A stretch of DNA of 64,000 bases from Plazaster borealis. Lineage: Eukaryota; Echinodermata; Asteroidea; Forcipulatida; Labidiasteridae. The notes beneath the pieces were generated by a model that was not told the origin of the DNA, did no database searches, and was given only the letters and a program-made list of their open reading frames with translations. Location of the stretch: the NCBI GenBank assembly GCA_021014325.1, contig CM037469.1, positions 19,305,701 to 19,369,700 on the forward strand, read 5' to 3'. Positions 52,001 through 57,621 of the stretch are shown here, piece by piece (the stretch's first letter is position 1; each line of letters opens with the position of its first letter). Made by a program: the position numbers and the translations under genes.

Positions 52001-52666
52001 TGGCTCTTTGATTTTCATGAGGTCCGATGAGAAGAAGTCTGGAAGACCTCGCCCTCGTGTTGGCCGATCAAATTCCGTAGGAGTTGCACCTGAGATGGCT
52101 GAGGAAGTCCCAGTCGAGGTTTATTCAATTTCCAAGAGGCCTCGCTCCAAGTCCATAGCATGGTTCTCGTCAGAGAGTCCCATCAGAGCTGCGAAATGGG
52201 CGGAGGCCACGATGCCAAAGGGTGGTTTGAGTCCAAGAGATGTAGTCCTTGTCCAGGAGAATGGTGAGGCGATGAATGAAGCTACGGTAAGCTCTGGAAG
52301 ACTAGAAGAAGTGGCTGAGGTTAATGACACAGCAGGTTGGGACAGGTTCTCGAGAGATGGTCTAAGCTCATCGAAAGAGGAGAAAGCTGTCTCCCAGATT
52401 CAGGTATGCAAAAAAGAAAAACAATAATGTAGCTGCACTATTCCCCCCCCAAAAAAAACTAAACAAATACTCTTTTAAATAACTTTTTAAGACAATATAG
52501 AATCGGTATGAAATAGAAAGGATGTTACACTTTGCGCTTACAATTTCAGAATCCAGTCTTAAAAGTTGTTCTTTATTCAAATTTGTTTTTGCAGCTTCCT
52601 GGATCTTTGGCTAGCATCAAAGAAGATGAATGGACTCCTGAAGATCTTGAAGAAACAGAGATGTAA
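21..52666 (+). CDS. Giant multidomain single-pass membrane protein, 73 coding exons, 5' end outside window
   Basis: Seen: 73 exons with AG acceptors and GT donors. I followed the phase through every junction and it stays open to a TAA at 52664-52666, giving about 4,490 residues. Exon coordinates are listed in the block entries below. The order is cysteine-rich modules, beta-rich region, PAN-like domain, many FN3-like repeats, possible lectin-like region, cadherin-like repeats, two EGFs, one transmembrane helix and a cytoplasmic tail of about 230 residues. Known: this layout is typical of animal adhesion or receptor proteins. Inferred: a type I surface protein, N-terminus outside, cut at several basic sites. 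The first exon begins mid-codon after an acceptor at 19-20, so the start, signal peptide and promoter are not in the window. One intron (21090-31184) is swollen by a retrotransposon. I do not recognise a named family. Exon edges may be off by a base or two in places. Confidence 0.9.
3620..3785. repeat. (GTTT)n-rich microsatellite
   Basis: Imperfect TTTG repeats in the intron before exon 10. Open frames here are repeat artefacts. Confidence 0.85.
4052..4702 (+). other. Intron without recognised content
   Basis: 651-bp intron between exons 10 and 11, GT at 4052 and AG at 4701-4702. No repeat or frame recognised. Confidence 0.6.
4703..8160 (+). CDS. Exons 11-18: acidic linker and beta-rich region of unknown fold
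   Basis: Exons: 4703-4866, 5497-5616, 5706-5798, 5979-6118, 6438-6600, 6859-6929, 7067-7221, 7953-8160. The region opens with an acidic stretch (T-N-D-E-E-D-E-S) and a basic pair-rich segment with S-R-R-A and S-R-K-R-G. Then come alternating hydrophobic residues typical of beta strands across exons 14-18, with one conserved-looking Cys in exon 17 and one near the end of exon 18. No transmembrane helix is convincing here. All phases fit. It sits directly after the furin-type site that ends the cysteine modules, so it may start a new mature fragment. I do not recognise the fold. The 731-bp intron before exon 18 contains an open frame running into that exon, but the donor and acceptor either side make it intronic. 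Confidence 0.8.
8661..10497 (+). CDS. Exons 19-22: FN3-like segment followed by a PAN/apple-like domain
   Basis: Exons: 8661-8882, 9259-9559, 9883-10091, 10202-10497. Exons 19-20 contain a fibronectin-like pattern (V-G-T-V-P-G-G then H-F-T-V-Y-A-M-N-D). Exon 21 has the spacing expected of a PAN/apple domain: a C-A-R-D-C pair, a Q-C-L-S-I-N-Y strand and a K-T-C-E-L-L segment, followed in exon 22 by further strand-like sequence. Known: PAN domains bind proteins or carbohydrates in extracellular proteins. Inferred: a ligand-binding insertion between FN3-like repeats. Exon 22 also carries two Cys near its end. PAN assignment is by motif only and would need a profile search. Confidence 0.75.
10791..13956 (+). 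CDS. Exons 23-28: FN3-like repeats with TPP signature
   Basis: Exons: 10791-10885, 11048-11218, 11805-11985, 12277-12443, 12936-13063, 13719-13956. Each repeat has an early Trp strand (N-W-D-G-I-H-D-N-E-T-G-I), a G-Y-x-W-(S/A)-(I/V)-G strand, a late (T/A)-Y-(F/Y)-x-(S/T)-(V/L) strand and a boundary D-N-T-P-P. Exon 28 repeats this as N-W-x-D-P-E-S-G-I, Y-V-W-A-V-G and G-E-T-Y-Y-S-T-L-V-A. Known: these are hallmarks of degenerate fibronectin-III repeats in large invertebrate surface proteins. The acceptor of exon 28 (13717-13718) lies right next to a transposon-derived segment. The intron at 11219-11804 contains a dispersed repeat. Confidence 0.85.
11438..11492. repeat. Dispersed repeat, copy 1
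   Basis: Shares about 55 bp (AGACCTT, TGACGTCATTT, GCGCCCTC, TAGAGGT in order) with 53452-53505. Family unknown. In the intron before exon 25. Confidence 0.5.
13440..13712 (+). mobile_element. Retroelement-derived segment, Penelope-like terminal motif
   Basis: A C/T-rich stretch, a (GTGTT)n run at 13614-13637, then a small stem (GACTC, loop TGCTA, GGGTC) followed by GAAACGTC and TTGCAAATAAATTCC. Stem plus GAAAC resembles the hammerhead-like terminal motif reported for Penelope-like elements, but the core is not a perfect match. Its 3' end abuts the acceptor of exon 28. Confidence 0.4.
14340..21089 (+). CDS. Exons 29-40: FN3-like repeats before the retrotransposon intron
   Basis: Exons: 14340-14520, 14871-15117, 16121-16241, 16490-16668, 17893-18052, 18705-18929, 19114-19202, 19299-19416, 19561-19751, 20187-20382, 20687-20793, 20912-21089. 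Repeats alternate between a W-x-G-F-x-D-x-E-S-G-I exon and a Y-Y-x-T-V-R-A exon, with V-D-(L/V/P)-T-P-P at the borders (for example exons 29, 30, 32, 37 and 39). Exon junctions are mostly phase 0 or 1, so modules could be shuffled or duplicated. No catalytic motif is visible. Inferred role: a long rod or adhesive stalk. The introns hold a LINE remnant (before 16121), a 50-bp minisatellite (before 17893) and a palindromic repeat (near 18520). Confidence 0.85.
15527..15576. repeat. (AAT)n microsatellite
   Basis: Run of TAA units with one interruption, near the end of the LINE remnant; LINEs of this type often end in such repeats. Confidence 0.85.
15650..16060 (-). mobile_element. LINE 3' remnant (CR1/L2-like RT C-terminus)
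   Basis: Minus-strand reading gives I-T-P-V-L-M-K-L-H-W-L-P-V followed by C-I-L-V-F-K-C-L-N-G-I-G-P-H-Y-L, the conserved RT C-terminal block of CR1/L2-type LINEs. After a frame change comes A-P-K-M-W-N-D-L, another hallmark. Truncated and decayed; it sits in the host intron before exon 31. Confidence 0.75.
16951..17262. repeat. 50-bp minisatellite, about six copies
   Basis: The core (T)GGTTTGAGGAACAAGGGAT recurs at 16951, 17001, 17051, 17101, 17151, 17201 and 17251, exactly 50 bp apart. Each unit also has an ATCCC(C/T)TC block. Lies in the intron before exon 33. Confidence 0.9.
18517..18590. repeat. Palindromic short repeat, two copies
   Basis: GGCGACTATAGTCGCC is a perfect 16-bp palindrome at 18517-18532, followed by ATTGGGGCT. 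A variant GTCGACTAAAGTCGCC plus the same ATTGGGGCT recurs at 18562-18586. Confidence 0.7.
21215..22339 (-). repeat. 3' LTR of the gypsy element
   Basis: Same sequence as 30006-31131 throughout by reading. The only difference found is one T fewer in a T run near 22073-22076. Near-identity implies a very recent insertion, or a collapsed assembly of the two LTRs. Confidence 0.93.
22340..22983 (-). other. Non-coding stretch between ORF3 and 3' LTR
   Basis: AT-rich, no convincing frame. No polypurine tract is visible next to the LTR; the adjoining minus-strand sequence ends GCTCGGGCCTT. A 7-bp-stem hairpin (GAGTATG/CATACTC) lies at 22357-22374. Confidence 0.5.
22984..23764 (-). pseudogene. Third ORF of the gypsy element: two C2H2 zinc fingers
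   Basis: Frame 23764-23579 holds C-R-Q-C-x12-H-x4-H; frame 23601-22984 holds C-E-F-C-x12-H-x4-H followed by a Pro/Ser/Ala-rich region of about 170 residues and a basic end. The fingers are separated by an H-G-E-N-P-type linker, as in ordinary tandem C2H2 fingers, but they sit in two frames; a one-base loss in a C run near 23585 would explain it. It lies downstream of pol in the env position but has no signal peptide or membrane helix. Inferred: a nucleic-acid-binding accessory protein. It could be a captured host gene. Confidence 0.72.
23951..25175 (-). pseudogene. pol: pol: integrase core, GPY/F module and C-terminus, frameshifted
   Basis: The integrase core has I-D-L-L-G-P-L-P (first Asp), H-S-D-Q-G-R-N-F (second Asp) and, after a frame change near 24850, S-D-G-M-V-E-R-F-N with the third acidic residue. 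Further pieces follow in other frames: 24697-24317 (Y-D-R-R-A, G-Q-F-V-W-L) and 24431-24219 (W-E-G-P-W-L-V-V-K-K-L, H-V-D-R-L-K-P-Y), the GPY/F-type module. The tail 24196-23951 ends R-R-T-H-R-L-P-L-R-Y, a common gypsy Pol C-terminus. At least four frame changes are needed across this part. Confidence 0.85.
25060..27090 (-). pseudogene. pol: pol: reverse transcriptase, RNase H and integrase zinc finger
   Basis: A single 676-codon frame. RT motifs: R-F-C-V-D-Y-R-K-L-N (about residues 108-117), F-T-T-L-D-L-A-S-G-Y, M-P-F-G-L-C-N-A-P-A-T-F (179-190) and the catalytic Y-L-D-D (209-212). RNase H follows with L-D-T-D-A-S (about 355) and the D-H-A-A-L-R segment. The integrase HHCC finger (H-x-G-H-L-G, C-D-L-C-A-R-R-K) lies near the end. 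The frame is then lost near 25130 by what reads as a one-base deletion. All catalytic residues are present. Confidence 0.95.
27090..28021 (-). pseudogene. pol: pol: aspartic protease region, frameshifted
   Basis: The active-site segment F-L-I-D-T-G-S-T-D-T-L-I-S is encoded near 27765-27730. This frame overlaps the end of gag in the -1 relation, the usual gag-pol arrangement. The protein then continues in another frame from about 27605 (V-G-R-T-T-H-M, and I-L-G-M-D-F-L, the second protease motif). The change of frame lies around 27600-27625, in a short A run, and reads like a one-base deletion. Another change lies near 27090 before RT. Confidence 0.82.
27868..29477 (-). pseudogene. gag: gag, frameshifted
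   Basis: The N-terminal part (29477-29025) is a charged, coiled-coil-like segment (L-Q-K-L-R-M, L-E-K-E-L-V-A-K-K-L-E) ending at a TGA. A middle part lies in two frames between 29028 and 28749. The capsid-like core (about 28750-27868) has the gypsy gag pattern Y-N-G-K, W-K-E-Y-Y-R-H-F, G-W-T-D-E-Q-A-A-K-Y-L and L-x-G-x-A. It ends in one CCHC zinc knuckle (C-Y-N-C-G-L-E-G-H-F-A-R-E-C). The pieces need at least two frame changes to join, so gag looks broken or mis-sequenced. Confidence 0.8.
29987..30003 (-). other. Primer-binding site, tRNA-Leu type
   Basis: Two bases inside the 5' LTR, the minus strand reads TGGTGTCAGAAGTGGGA. This is complementary to a tRNA 3' end of the form TCCCACTTCTGACA plus CCA, which matches animal tRNA-Leu as I recall it. 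Confidence 0.8.
30006..31131 (-). repeat. 5' LTR of the gypsy element
   Basis: Begins TGTGATGG on the minus strand and ends GCCCGCCACA, the usual TG...CA form. A TATA-like TTATTTAAGG lies near 30650 (minus) and an AATAAA at 30246-30241, giving a plausible U3-R-U5 layout. U3 contains two TGACGTC-type CRE motifs and a CACGTG E-box around 31065-31105. Confidence 0.93.
31185..37517 (+). CDS. Exons 41-47: FN3-like repeats after the retrotransposon intron
   Basis: Exons: 31185-31889, 34527-34796, 34913-35185, 35372-35662, 35799-35902, 36866-37081, 37343-37517. Exon 41 is 705 bp, by far the largest in the FN3 chain. It fuses a repeat end (I-D-D-T-P-P), a complete repeat (W-E-P-F-K-D-E-D, Y-E-V-A-L-G-T-T-P-G-G, Y-A-T-V-R-G-Y-N-E-A-G-L) and the start of another. 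Later exons return to the split layout (W-S-G-F-G, Y-Y-E-V-A-V-G, Y-Y-V-T-V-R-G-Y; W-E-D-Y-I-D-E-E-S-G-I). The phase across the 10-kb intron (phase 1) is intact, so splicing over the retrotransposon would keep the frame. Confidence 0.87.
32708..32738. repeat. Perfect 12-bp inverted repeat
   Basis: AGGTGTTCGTGC at 32708-32719 and GCACGAACACCT at 32727-32738, with a 7-bp loop. Followed by TTTGTTTTTGT, a combination partly repeated near 34473-34490 at the far side of the tandem array, so the two may mark ends of one element. Confidence 0.65.
32775..32829. repeat. (CTT)n microsatellite
   Basis: About 18 uninterrupted TTC/CTT units in the intron before exon 42. Confidence 0.95.
33311..34420. repeat. 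Diverged tandem array, about 150-bp unit
   Basis: The block CATAACTC(C/T)TGAACCACAC and a following TTTTTACAATCT start at about 33335, 33801, 33951, 34100, 34251 and 34390, so the last five are about 150 bp apart. A spacer of about 300 bp separates the first. Each unit contains TTTGACCTTGACTT or a variant plus a GGTTCAAACCGG-like palindrome. Confidence 0.85.
35949..36313. mobile_element. TTAA-flanked miniature element with central palindrome
   Basis: Both ends carry TTAA and imperfect inverted repeats (TTAAAGGTATCGTACACG versus TTAAAGGCACTGAACACG). An 18-bp perfect palindrome lies in the middle at 36121-36138. TTAA targets are typical of piggyBac-like elements. No coding sequence. I recall this family from echinoderm genomes. 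Confidence 0.65.
37932..42108 (+). CDS. Exons 48-54: possible lectin/LamG-like region with TSP3-like calcium motif
   Basis: Exons: 37932-38080, 38844-38960, 39358-39513, 40409-40685, 40989-41140, 41431-41609, 41979-42108. Exon 50 ends with a Cys cluster (C-G-C-C-Y) and exon 51 starts with C-P-Q-C-N-C. Exon 51 also has D-A-D-G-D-D-I-S-D-E-E, close to the thrombospondin type 3 calcium motif D-x-D-G-D-x-x-x-D-x-E. Exons 52-53 have strand patterns (V-D-L-D-F-D-P, then W-S-F-K-V-Y-I-D-G and T-K-L-I-F-H-V-F-N) that recall concanavalin-like jelly-roll domains. Both domain calls are inference from short motifs. Introns here carry a LINE tail and a SINE cluster. Confidence 0.72.
38395..38600 (-). mobile_element. 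LINE 3' tail remnant
   Basis: Minus strand encodes Y-S-V-A-A-P-N-L-W-N-N-L-P, the RT-terminal motif of CR1/L2-like elements, followed by a short frame and a tail (GTGCTACACAAATCTTATTA). Only the 3' end is present. Confidence 0.6.
39717..40345. mobile_element. SINE cluster with inverted tRNA-like heads
   Basis: Three parts. 39727-39905 (-) matches the SINE body at 60740-60890. 39903-39965 (+) is a tRNA-like head with GCGATGTGGCGTGACGTGAC. 40236-40345 (-) is a second head with the same GATGTGGCGTGTCGTGACC and a good B-box (GGATTCGAGTCCC). An A-rich run lies at 40199-40228. The cluster fills most of the intron before exon 51. Confidence 0.6.
42466..46936 (+). CDS. Exons 55-65: cysteine knot-like start, one FN3-like repeat, processing sites
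   Basis: Exons: 42466-42673, 42889-43085, 43210-43393, 43937-44107, 44335-44557, 44861-44940, 45070-45198, 45453-45603, 45812-45954, 46272-46360, 46750-46936. Exon 55 opens with six Cys in about 20 residues (C-V-P-C, P-C-D-R-Y-Q-C, Q-S-C). Exons 56-57 hold another FN3-like repeat (V-L-W-S-F-I, W-A-I-G-T, T-Y-Y-V-T-V-K-C-V-N-G-A-G-L). Exons 61 and 65 contain strongly basic sites: K-K-R-R-R-R-A at 45135-45158 and R-Q-R-R-A at 46795-46809. Exons 63-64 have Y-W-D-S-E-N-S-E-W-R-D-V and a nearby Cys pair. There are several N-glycosylation sequons (N-T-T, N-L-T, N-G-T). Inferred: a membrane-proximal region cut by proprotein convertases. Fold not recognised outside the FN3 repeat. Confidence 0.78.
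47180..47470 (-). mobile_element. Possible LINE/SINE tail fragment
   Basis: Minus strand has a short L-W-N-N-L segment and a tail that resembles the other LINE ends in the window. No longer frame. Weak. Confidence 0.3.
47523..49974 (+). CDS. Exons 66-69: cadherin-like (NDN-type) repeats
   Basis: Exons: 47523-47693, 47900-48042, 48501-48746, 49803-49974. Together with the end of exon 65 (N-D-P-P-E-I, D-E-D-E) they show the cadherin-like tandem pattern: D-P-D-D-D-x-L at a strand turn, F-T-P-C-P-D-C-H-G-S-F, P-V-N-D-N-P linker, then Y-D-V-D-I-N-D-N-L and Y-x-P-N-P-N-Y-H-G-K-D-S-F. Known: such repeats bind calcium between domains and occur in adhesion proteins. The final exon ends inside EGF 1. 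The last two of these exons have near-identical counterparts in the minus-strand paralog. Confidence 0.85.
49526..49668. mobile_element. Miniature inverted-repeat element with CTAGGTGGCAG ends
   Basis: Inverted ends of about 33 bp: GGGGACTTTTGAACGCTAGG at 49527-49546 and its imperfect reverse complement ending at 49667. The same intron in the paralog (63442-63808) lacks it, so it inserted after the duplication or was lost there. Confidence 0.65.
49942..50882 (+). CDS. Two EGF-like domains, second calcium-binding type
   Basis: The first EGF starts in exon 69 (C-I-N-E-G-V-C at about 49950-49970) and continues after the intron in exon 70 (50660-50882). It shows the C-x-C-x-x-G-W-x-G-x-x-C ending. 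The second starts D-Y-D-E-C, the calcium-binding EGF signature, and has C-x4-C, C-x8-C-x-C spacing. The donor used at the end is GT at 50883, giving an Arg codon split with the next exon; the paralog uses the same donor. Known: paired EGFs next to the membrane act as rigid spacers or ligand sites. Confidence 0.9.
50345..50512. mobile_element. Decayed GGGTCA-rich miniature element (plus-gene copy)
   Basis: Lies in the intron before the EGF exon. Shares GAATTGACCCGGAT, GGATTCTGCGT and flanks with the better-preserved copy in the paralog intron. Confidence 0.5.
51411..51509 (+). CDS. Exon 71: transmembrane helix and stop-transfer basic residues
   Basis: This 99-bp exon encodes F-T-N followed by about 22 hydrophobic residues (I-I-A-V-T-C-I-L-F-G-L-L-V-I-A-L-I-V-F-Y) and then Y-K-K-K-G. 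That is a typical single-pass helix with a cytoplasmic basic flank. Phase 2 at both ends. The paralog exon at 61665-61763 has the same length and pattern. Confidence 0.93.
51782..52666 (+). CDS. Exons 72-73: Ser-rich cytoplasmic tail with NPxF motif
   Basis: Exons 51782-52403 and 52595-52666. The tail has about 230 residues: a basic start (P-R-V-F-T-K-I-R-V), an acidic stretch, and Y-N-L-E-N-P-A-F, an NPxF motif of the kind bound by PTB or clathrin adaptors (known for such motifs; inferred here). Next comes a Ser/Thr-rich run with R-S-N-S-V-G, S-K-R-P-R-S-K-S and M-P-K-G-G-L-S-P-R-D-V-V, likely kinase targets by composition. The last exon ends in an acidic patch (K-E-D-E-W-T-P-E-D-L-E-E-T-E-M). 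No kinase or TIR domain. Most of these motifs recur in the paralog, but the first 80 residues do not. Confidence 0.9.
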
Positions 52667-52774
52667 TGATTCATCTTTGAAAACTCGCGGTCGTAGTTCA
52701 AAGTTTGTTACATCAAGATGTTTGAAACAACACCAATCATTGCTTAAAAGCAAAACACAACAATATTTGTTTTT

Positions 52775-52780
52775 AATAAA
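52775..52780 (+). terminator. Poly(A) signal of the plus-strand gene
   Basis: AATAAA lies about 110 bp after the stop codon and is followed by A-rich sequence. A second overlapping candidate lies near 52804. Gives a short 3' UTR of roughly 130 bp. Confidence 0.6.
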
Positions 52781-52799
52781 TCATATACAAAAACTTTAG

Positions 52800-55732
52800 T
52801 TGCAATAAAAAAAAAAATAAAAAAAAACATGAAATCACAATTGGGAGAAACACGTTCGGATGATACAAAAACAACAAATTGTCAATAAAAAAAGTTTCAG
52901 AAAGTTAACTAAATTCTAAAGCATTTTGTGAAAAAATTGTTAAAATTTTAATTCTAAGAATCTTCAAGCAGGCTTAAGAGCACAAAAAGCAGGTGAATGA
53001 ATCGATTTTAAAACTCATTATCAATCACATAAAAAAGGTTGGAATAAAGCATTTTTTAAAATAATTTTGGGGGTTTATATCAAAAGACTAATTGAAAACA
53101 AACGAACCTTTGGGGTTGTCAATGGTTAATTGTGTTTTACTTTAACCCCCAAAAATATAAAGTAAGTGTCAACTTCCTATTCAATGTATTTTTCTGGTGT
53201 GATCAGTGGTGATTTAAGACTGTAAAGATGACAATGAAGATGCACCCCACGTTTGTTTCTTTTGAGCTCATTGTTGCTTCGGTAAAGTTCGTCAGAGGTT
53301 AGAGTTCATTGCACTAAGCTGTCACTTGAATAATAAACGTTTAAACAGAATCTTGAAAATCGGAAAATGGGGAAAATGCATGGTAAATGTTTCAAAATGA
53401 CCGACGCTGATTTTTAAGATTTTTTGTTTGTTTCTGATTAAGCTCAAAGAATAGACCTTTTGTAATGACGTCATTTAAGTATGGCGCCCTCTGGTAGAGG
53501 TCAACGGACTTTACTCATTTTGCCCTAGACTGGTTTCCGTCTTTATCCGCAATATATAGACACGCACCGGTTTTACAAACCCAATGGTTTCATTGGATAA
53601 ACATACGCAAAGGCGCACGCATTCTAATGTTTACATCCCCGGTGAGAAATATTTTGATATTTTGGGGGTGCGATGGGAGTTTGGGGCATATAGCTAACCG
53701 GGGCAAAGTGCGACTAAACCATTCCGTCCGACCGGCCGCGGCGTGCCTTGATCAAGGCTATGCAGTTCGCCGCGCTTGCATCAAAGAAAGCGGTGTGATA
53801 ACGTTACTGCATTAGGTATACTATTATTAAATAAATGATTTGAACAATATTTTACTCAGAATGGAGAGGTTTTTATAGACCATGTAACCCTTGTTTTACA
53901 AAAAGAGCGAGCTTGTACATTCCATGTAATTTCCTGGCAGGCGAGAAACTGAACTGGTCATGGGGAACATTTCACATTTTGTGTCATAATGTTCACATAA
54001 CTACAAGAGTTATAAAAAAATAACAGGGGACCAAGTTTATTGATGTGTCTCTGTTCTTCATATCACAAATTGGACAGTGTAGTCTCAATTAAATCCAGAA
54101 TTGTAGGTGTTCTTCCATTGAGCTGTGTAAAAAATGTGCCTGCACGAAGTCCAGCTTATTTGGCTCTTATGTAAAAGTGTGATGTTACGGAGTGGTTACA
54201 TGTATGGTATAATAGTTTTAAACTGAAATACATTTACTCAGAAAGGTTTTTGCTTTTAATTATTACACAGAAATTGTTAAGATAAAATACGACGTCAAAG
54301 GAGCAAAACAATAACTAACAATAATTAGAACGAATCAACTTACCTGGTACAAGGTTCCGATACGTGCGAGACTTGCACAGTCTATTACCAAGACACATGG
54401 GTTTACCATTCTGCTGTGGTAGAGCCATTAAAGCTTGTTAACACTAACAATGATGTCTTTTGTTTTAATATAATTGAAAGAAATTTGGTTGAATTAATAA
54501 ACTTTTTTGTTTAAGCAAAGAAAACTGTCTTTTCCCCCCGAATTTCTTATTGTTACTAGGCAGCAATCATTTCCCCCTAAAACTTGCACGTATAAATCTT
54601 GATTGGCCGCAAGAGGGGGTAATCGCAGTGGAAATTAATTAAGGATTAACAATAAACGATAAACACAAATGAAATACTAAAGTTGGTCCTAAACACTGAT
54701 GAGAAACATCATATTTGTCTATGAAATCAAATATTCTTTTAAAATTATATTTGAAAATCTTGAAAATAAAAAATACCCATTGCAAGTTGTTATAAATACA
54801 TTTGATTTTTTTTTTATATTACAAGTTATTTGTTCAAGTAATAAACATTGAAACAAATTAAAAACTTGGCACATGGGTGATTATTGTTAGAAATCCCCAT
54901 CTGCCAATCACGCCCGAATGTGTGCGTCTAACCCATAGGTTTAATGATAAAGTGAACATCAGTTGGGCAGCATAACACAATGGCGGACTTATATTAACAG
55001 CAGTTGTACAAAGTTGCGGACGTTTACCATAACAAATTATATTCATGGAGTTTTCTATACTGTTGTACATGGAATTTTAAGTAACATGTTGTCGAACTAT
55101 CGAAGGAGTGTATTATCGTGTCTCAAGGGCCTGAAGCTCTACTTGACTGAGCAGATATGAATGGATTATCCGTTTTACACGAGCTCTCAATTTACACTCT
55201 ACCGCATAGACATCTGTGGTCCTTCGCGCTGATCTCCTATGTCCGCGGTTTAGGTAGCTTGATTCCAGAGCCCGTCGACCTTGTTGGCTGGACCCATTTG
55301 CTCAATCCAAGATGACATCTGTATTAACCATCAAGGTTCTGAGGGACTCTGCCTTTGCAGTTGATGGCCTCGAACACTCGGGAGCAGTCCAATGTCAATA
55401 ATTAGTCATTAGTACATGTGTATTGTACGTACGGTCTTAGCCCAGGTTGGACTCCTCCGTTGCATACAACGCGACGGAGTCCAGGGTATAAAGGTCCTCA
55501 GGCATTGCAACAAAAATTATAACCATTTTTTATCATATTTTTACCTTTTTGAGGAAGCTGAAACGTGACTCACATGTTCCTTGTGTCCTGAACCTTACGA
55601 CTGCTCTATTCAGAATTGCCAATTGTATCCTTGGATGACATTATTGTGAAAATAAAATGGAAATTGACGCATTCGTTGCGACAACCTCAACTGACATGGA
55701 ACCAAGTCCACAAAAGAGGGCGCTGTCTAACC
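52800..55732. other. Intergenic, no gene recognised
   Basis: AT-rich sequence after the plus-strand gene. Apart from the dispersed repeat at 53452-53505 and a possible imperfect hairpin around 55449-55484, I see no supported gene or element. Confidence 0.5.
53452..53505. repeat. Dispersed repeat, copy 2
   Basis: Second copy of the repeat at 11438-11492, in the intergenic gap. A GC-richer stretch follows to about 53820 without a convincing gene. Confidence 0.5.
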
Positions 55733-55740
55733 CGTAACAC

Positions 55741-55941
55741 CAGAGCCGTGTATTGAGAGAGTTGCGACAACTTGCGATTAGAAGCCATTTTGTCTCCAAA
55801 AAATGCATTGGCGAATACAGGGTGCCAGACTAGTCTGCCCATTGGGTTGTGCTGCATTTGGGAACAAAATGGCGTCCAGCAACCACGTGACCGGAGAAAG
55901 CTGGTCCCTCCATGTCGCAACTCTCTCAATACACAGCTCTG
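55741..55941. mobile_element. hAT-like MITE, 201 bp, 8-bp target duplication
   Basis: Terminal inverted repeats of 29 bp, 55741-55769 and 55913-55941, differing at one base and starting CAGAG. The 8-bp CGTAACAC repeats directly at 55733-55740 and 55942-55949. CAGRG ends with an 8-bp duplication are the hAT signature. Intergenic. Confidence 0.85.
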
Positions 55942-56212
55942 CGTAACACCAGCTCTGTGTAACACTGAACGCTTTTTCTTCCGGGCGGCAACACGACGGA
56001 GTCGCAGCGCCAGTGCACAACTTGGACTTATTTTCGGAAATAATGTCATTCGTGGATGTATTTGATAGGTTTTGAACTCAGCAAAAGTGTAATTAAAGGC
56101 ACCAAGAATAAGTGAATGGAGTTTCAGCTTCTCAAATTAGGTAAAAATATTTTAAAATGTTACTCAAAATTTTGTTTGCATTTTAAATGATCTTTATACC
56201 CAGGACGTCACT

Positions 56213-56248
56213 GCAGTGGCACTGACTGACGTCCTACCAGGGCTAGTA
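56213..56248. other. Long hairpin with TGACGTC arms
   Basis: AGGACGTCA and TGACGTCCT form a perfect 9-bp stem enclosing a smaller GCAGTG/CACTG stem. Intergenic; role unknown. Confidence 0.45.
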
Positions 56249-57621
56249 CGGTCTCAGACTACTACTACAACACGGATACACTTTTTTTTTTTTTTTTTAC
56301 GCAAGTTTGCCCAAACAAGGCTTTAAAGCCACTTTTGGTATTAAAGGGGCTACAAGAAGAACAAAAATCAAGATGAAAATAACTCAGGGGAGCTGACGGT
56401 AGGAATTAAAGTTCCTCTTAAAACAGTCTATATATGATGGAGGAAAACATGGACCAGGCAAGGAGTTCCAATGATGCAGTACGTGGAATAAAGCTGTTGG
56501 AATGTCTCTTTCTTCTTCATCTCAGCAAAGATGTGGAACACCCTTCCACACTGACTGGAAGCTGATTGTCCATCTGAAGACTGTAAACAGAATACTGGTG
56601 AGCCCCTTCTTGCATTTAACGAGGTACAAGATCATTTGAATTACATGGAAAGAAACAGCAAGAATTGTGTACGGTTCAATGAGAAGAGGAAAAAAATTAC
56701 GATTTTGGAATAAGATCAAGTGAAGCTACAGTCCTAGCTTTCAGCAGTCAATGAGTCTATATCGATACATGCAATGTTGTTGTCATAACTTAGTTAATTG
56801 TTTGTGTAAGGTACTTGTTTGGGTCAAAATTAATGATAACGTGGCTGTCAGATTTGGCATCTCTTCAGCACTTGACGCTGCAGCTAGTGTTGTGCAACGT
56901 CCTCTTACATTAACATCTAAAGTAACAGAATAGGCAATGAGCTTAAATTATTTATTAGAATCAATTCCATTTGTGACAAAGAACCAACGTTTAACAACAA
57001 AAACCTTTTGATAGTTTTCAAGATATTCAACAATATCTAAGGAATAAACAAAAAGTACTACAGGTGTACAATTAATTTTTGGACAACTCTCTGCCAGACC
57101 AGCATTTTTGTCATTTTATACAGAACTTCATTGTTGAAAATACAGGGTAGAAACAAATCATGCTTTGAGGTGTTTTGTTTTCCTACAAGCAAAAAGTGAA
57201 CAACTCAAGGCAAAATGAGTATAACTTGTATGTTCAAGTATGGGTAAATCTATACACTGATTACTGTGACGCAATTAGTAGTCATTGAGGTGTTTCAAGT
57301 TGTTGAGCTGCGTGATTACGTCAGCCTAAGTATTGTCACTATGAGTATGAAACATTTACAGCAGAGTTAATCATCAAATAGTCCAGTTGTGGGTGTGTAC
57401 TTTCAACATTAACACAACCCATGTTTGGTGGTTGGTTAATTAAGTAAAAAACTTCATGAAAATAGTTAAGTTCAAACAAATTAAAACCCTGCGGTGCGCA
57501 GTAACAAAAAAAAAACCACACCGGGAGAGGAGACCGTCATAAGTCAACTGGTAGTGCGTAACTCAATGAACGGGGCATATACCCCTGCATAAATGGACTT
57601 TTAGCATTTCCAAATTGACGT

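Noticed and set aside
53560..53820. GC-richer stretch as a promoter or CpG island
   Set aside because: No gene starts nearby; it follows a dispersed repeat and is probably part of a transposon.
54340..54400. ACTTACCTGG resembling a U1 snRNA start or a minus-strand splice donor
   Set aside because: The following sequence does not match U1 and no exon is seen next to it.
55687..56065. Overlapping frames on both strands in the intergenic gap
   Set aside because: They fall on the inverted repeats of the hAT MITE and its flanks.
56480..56640. A-K-M-W-N-T-L-P-like reading suggesting another LINE tail
   Set aside because: Only a few residues fit and the frame stops at once; too weak to call.
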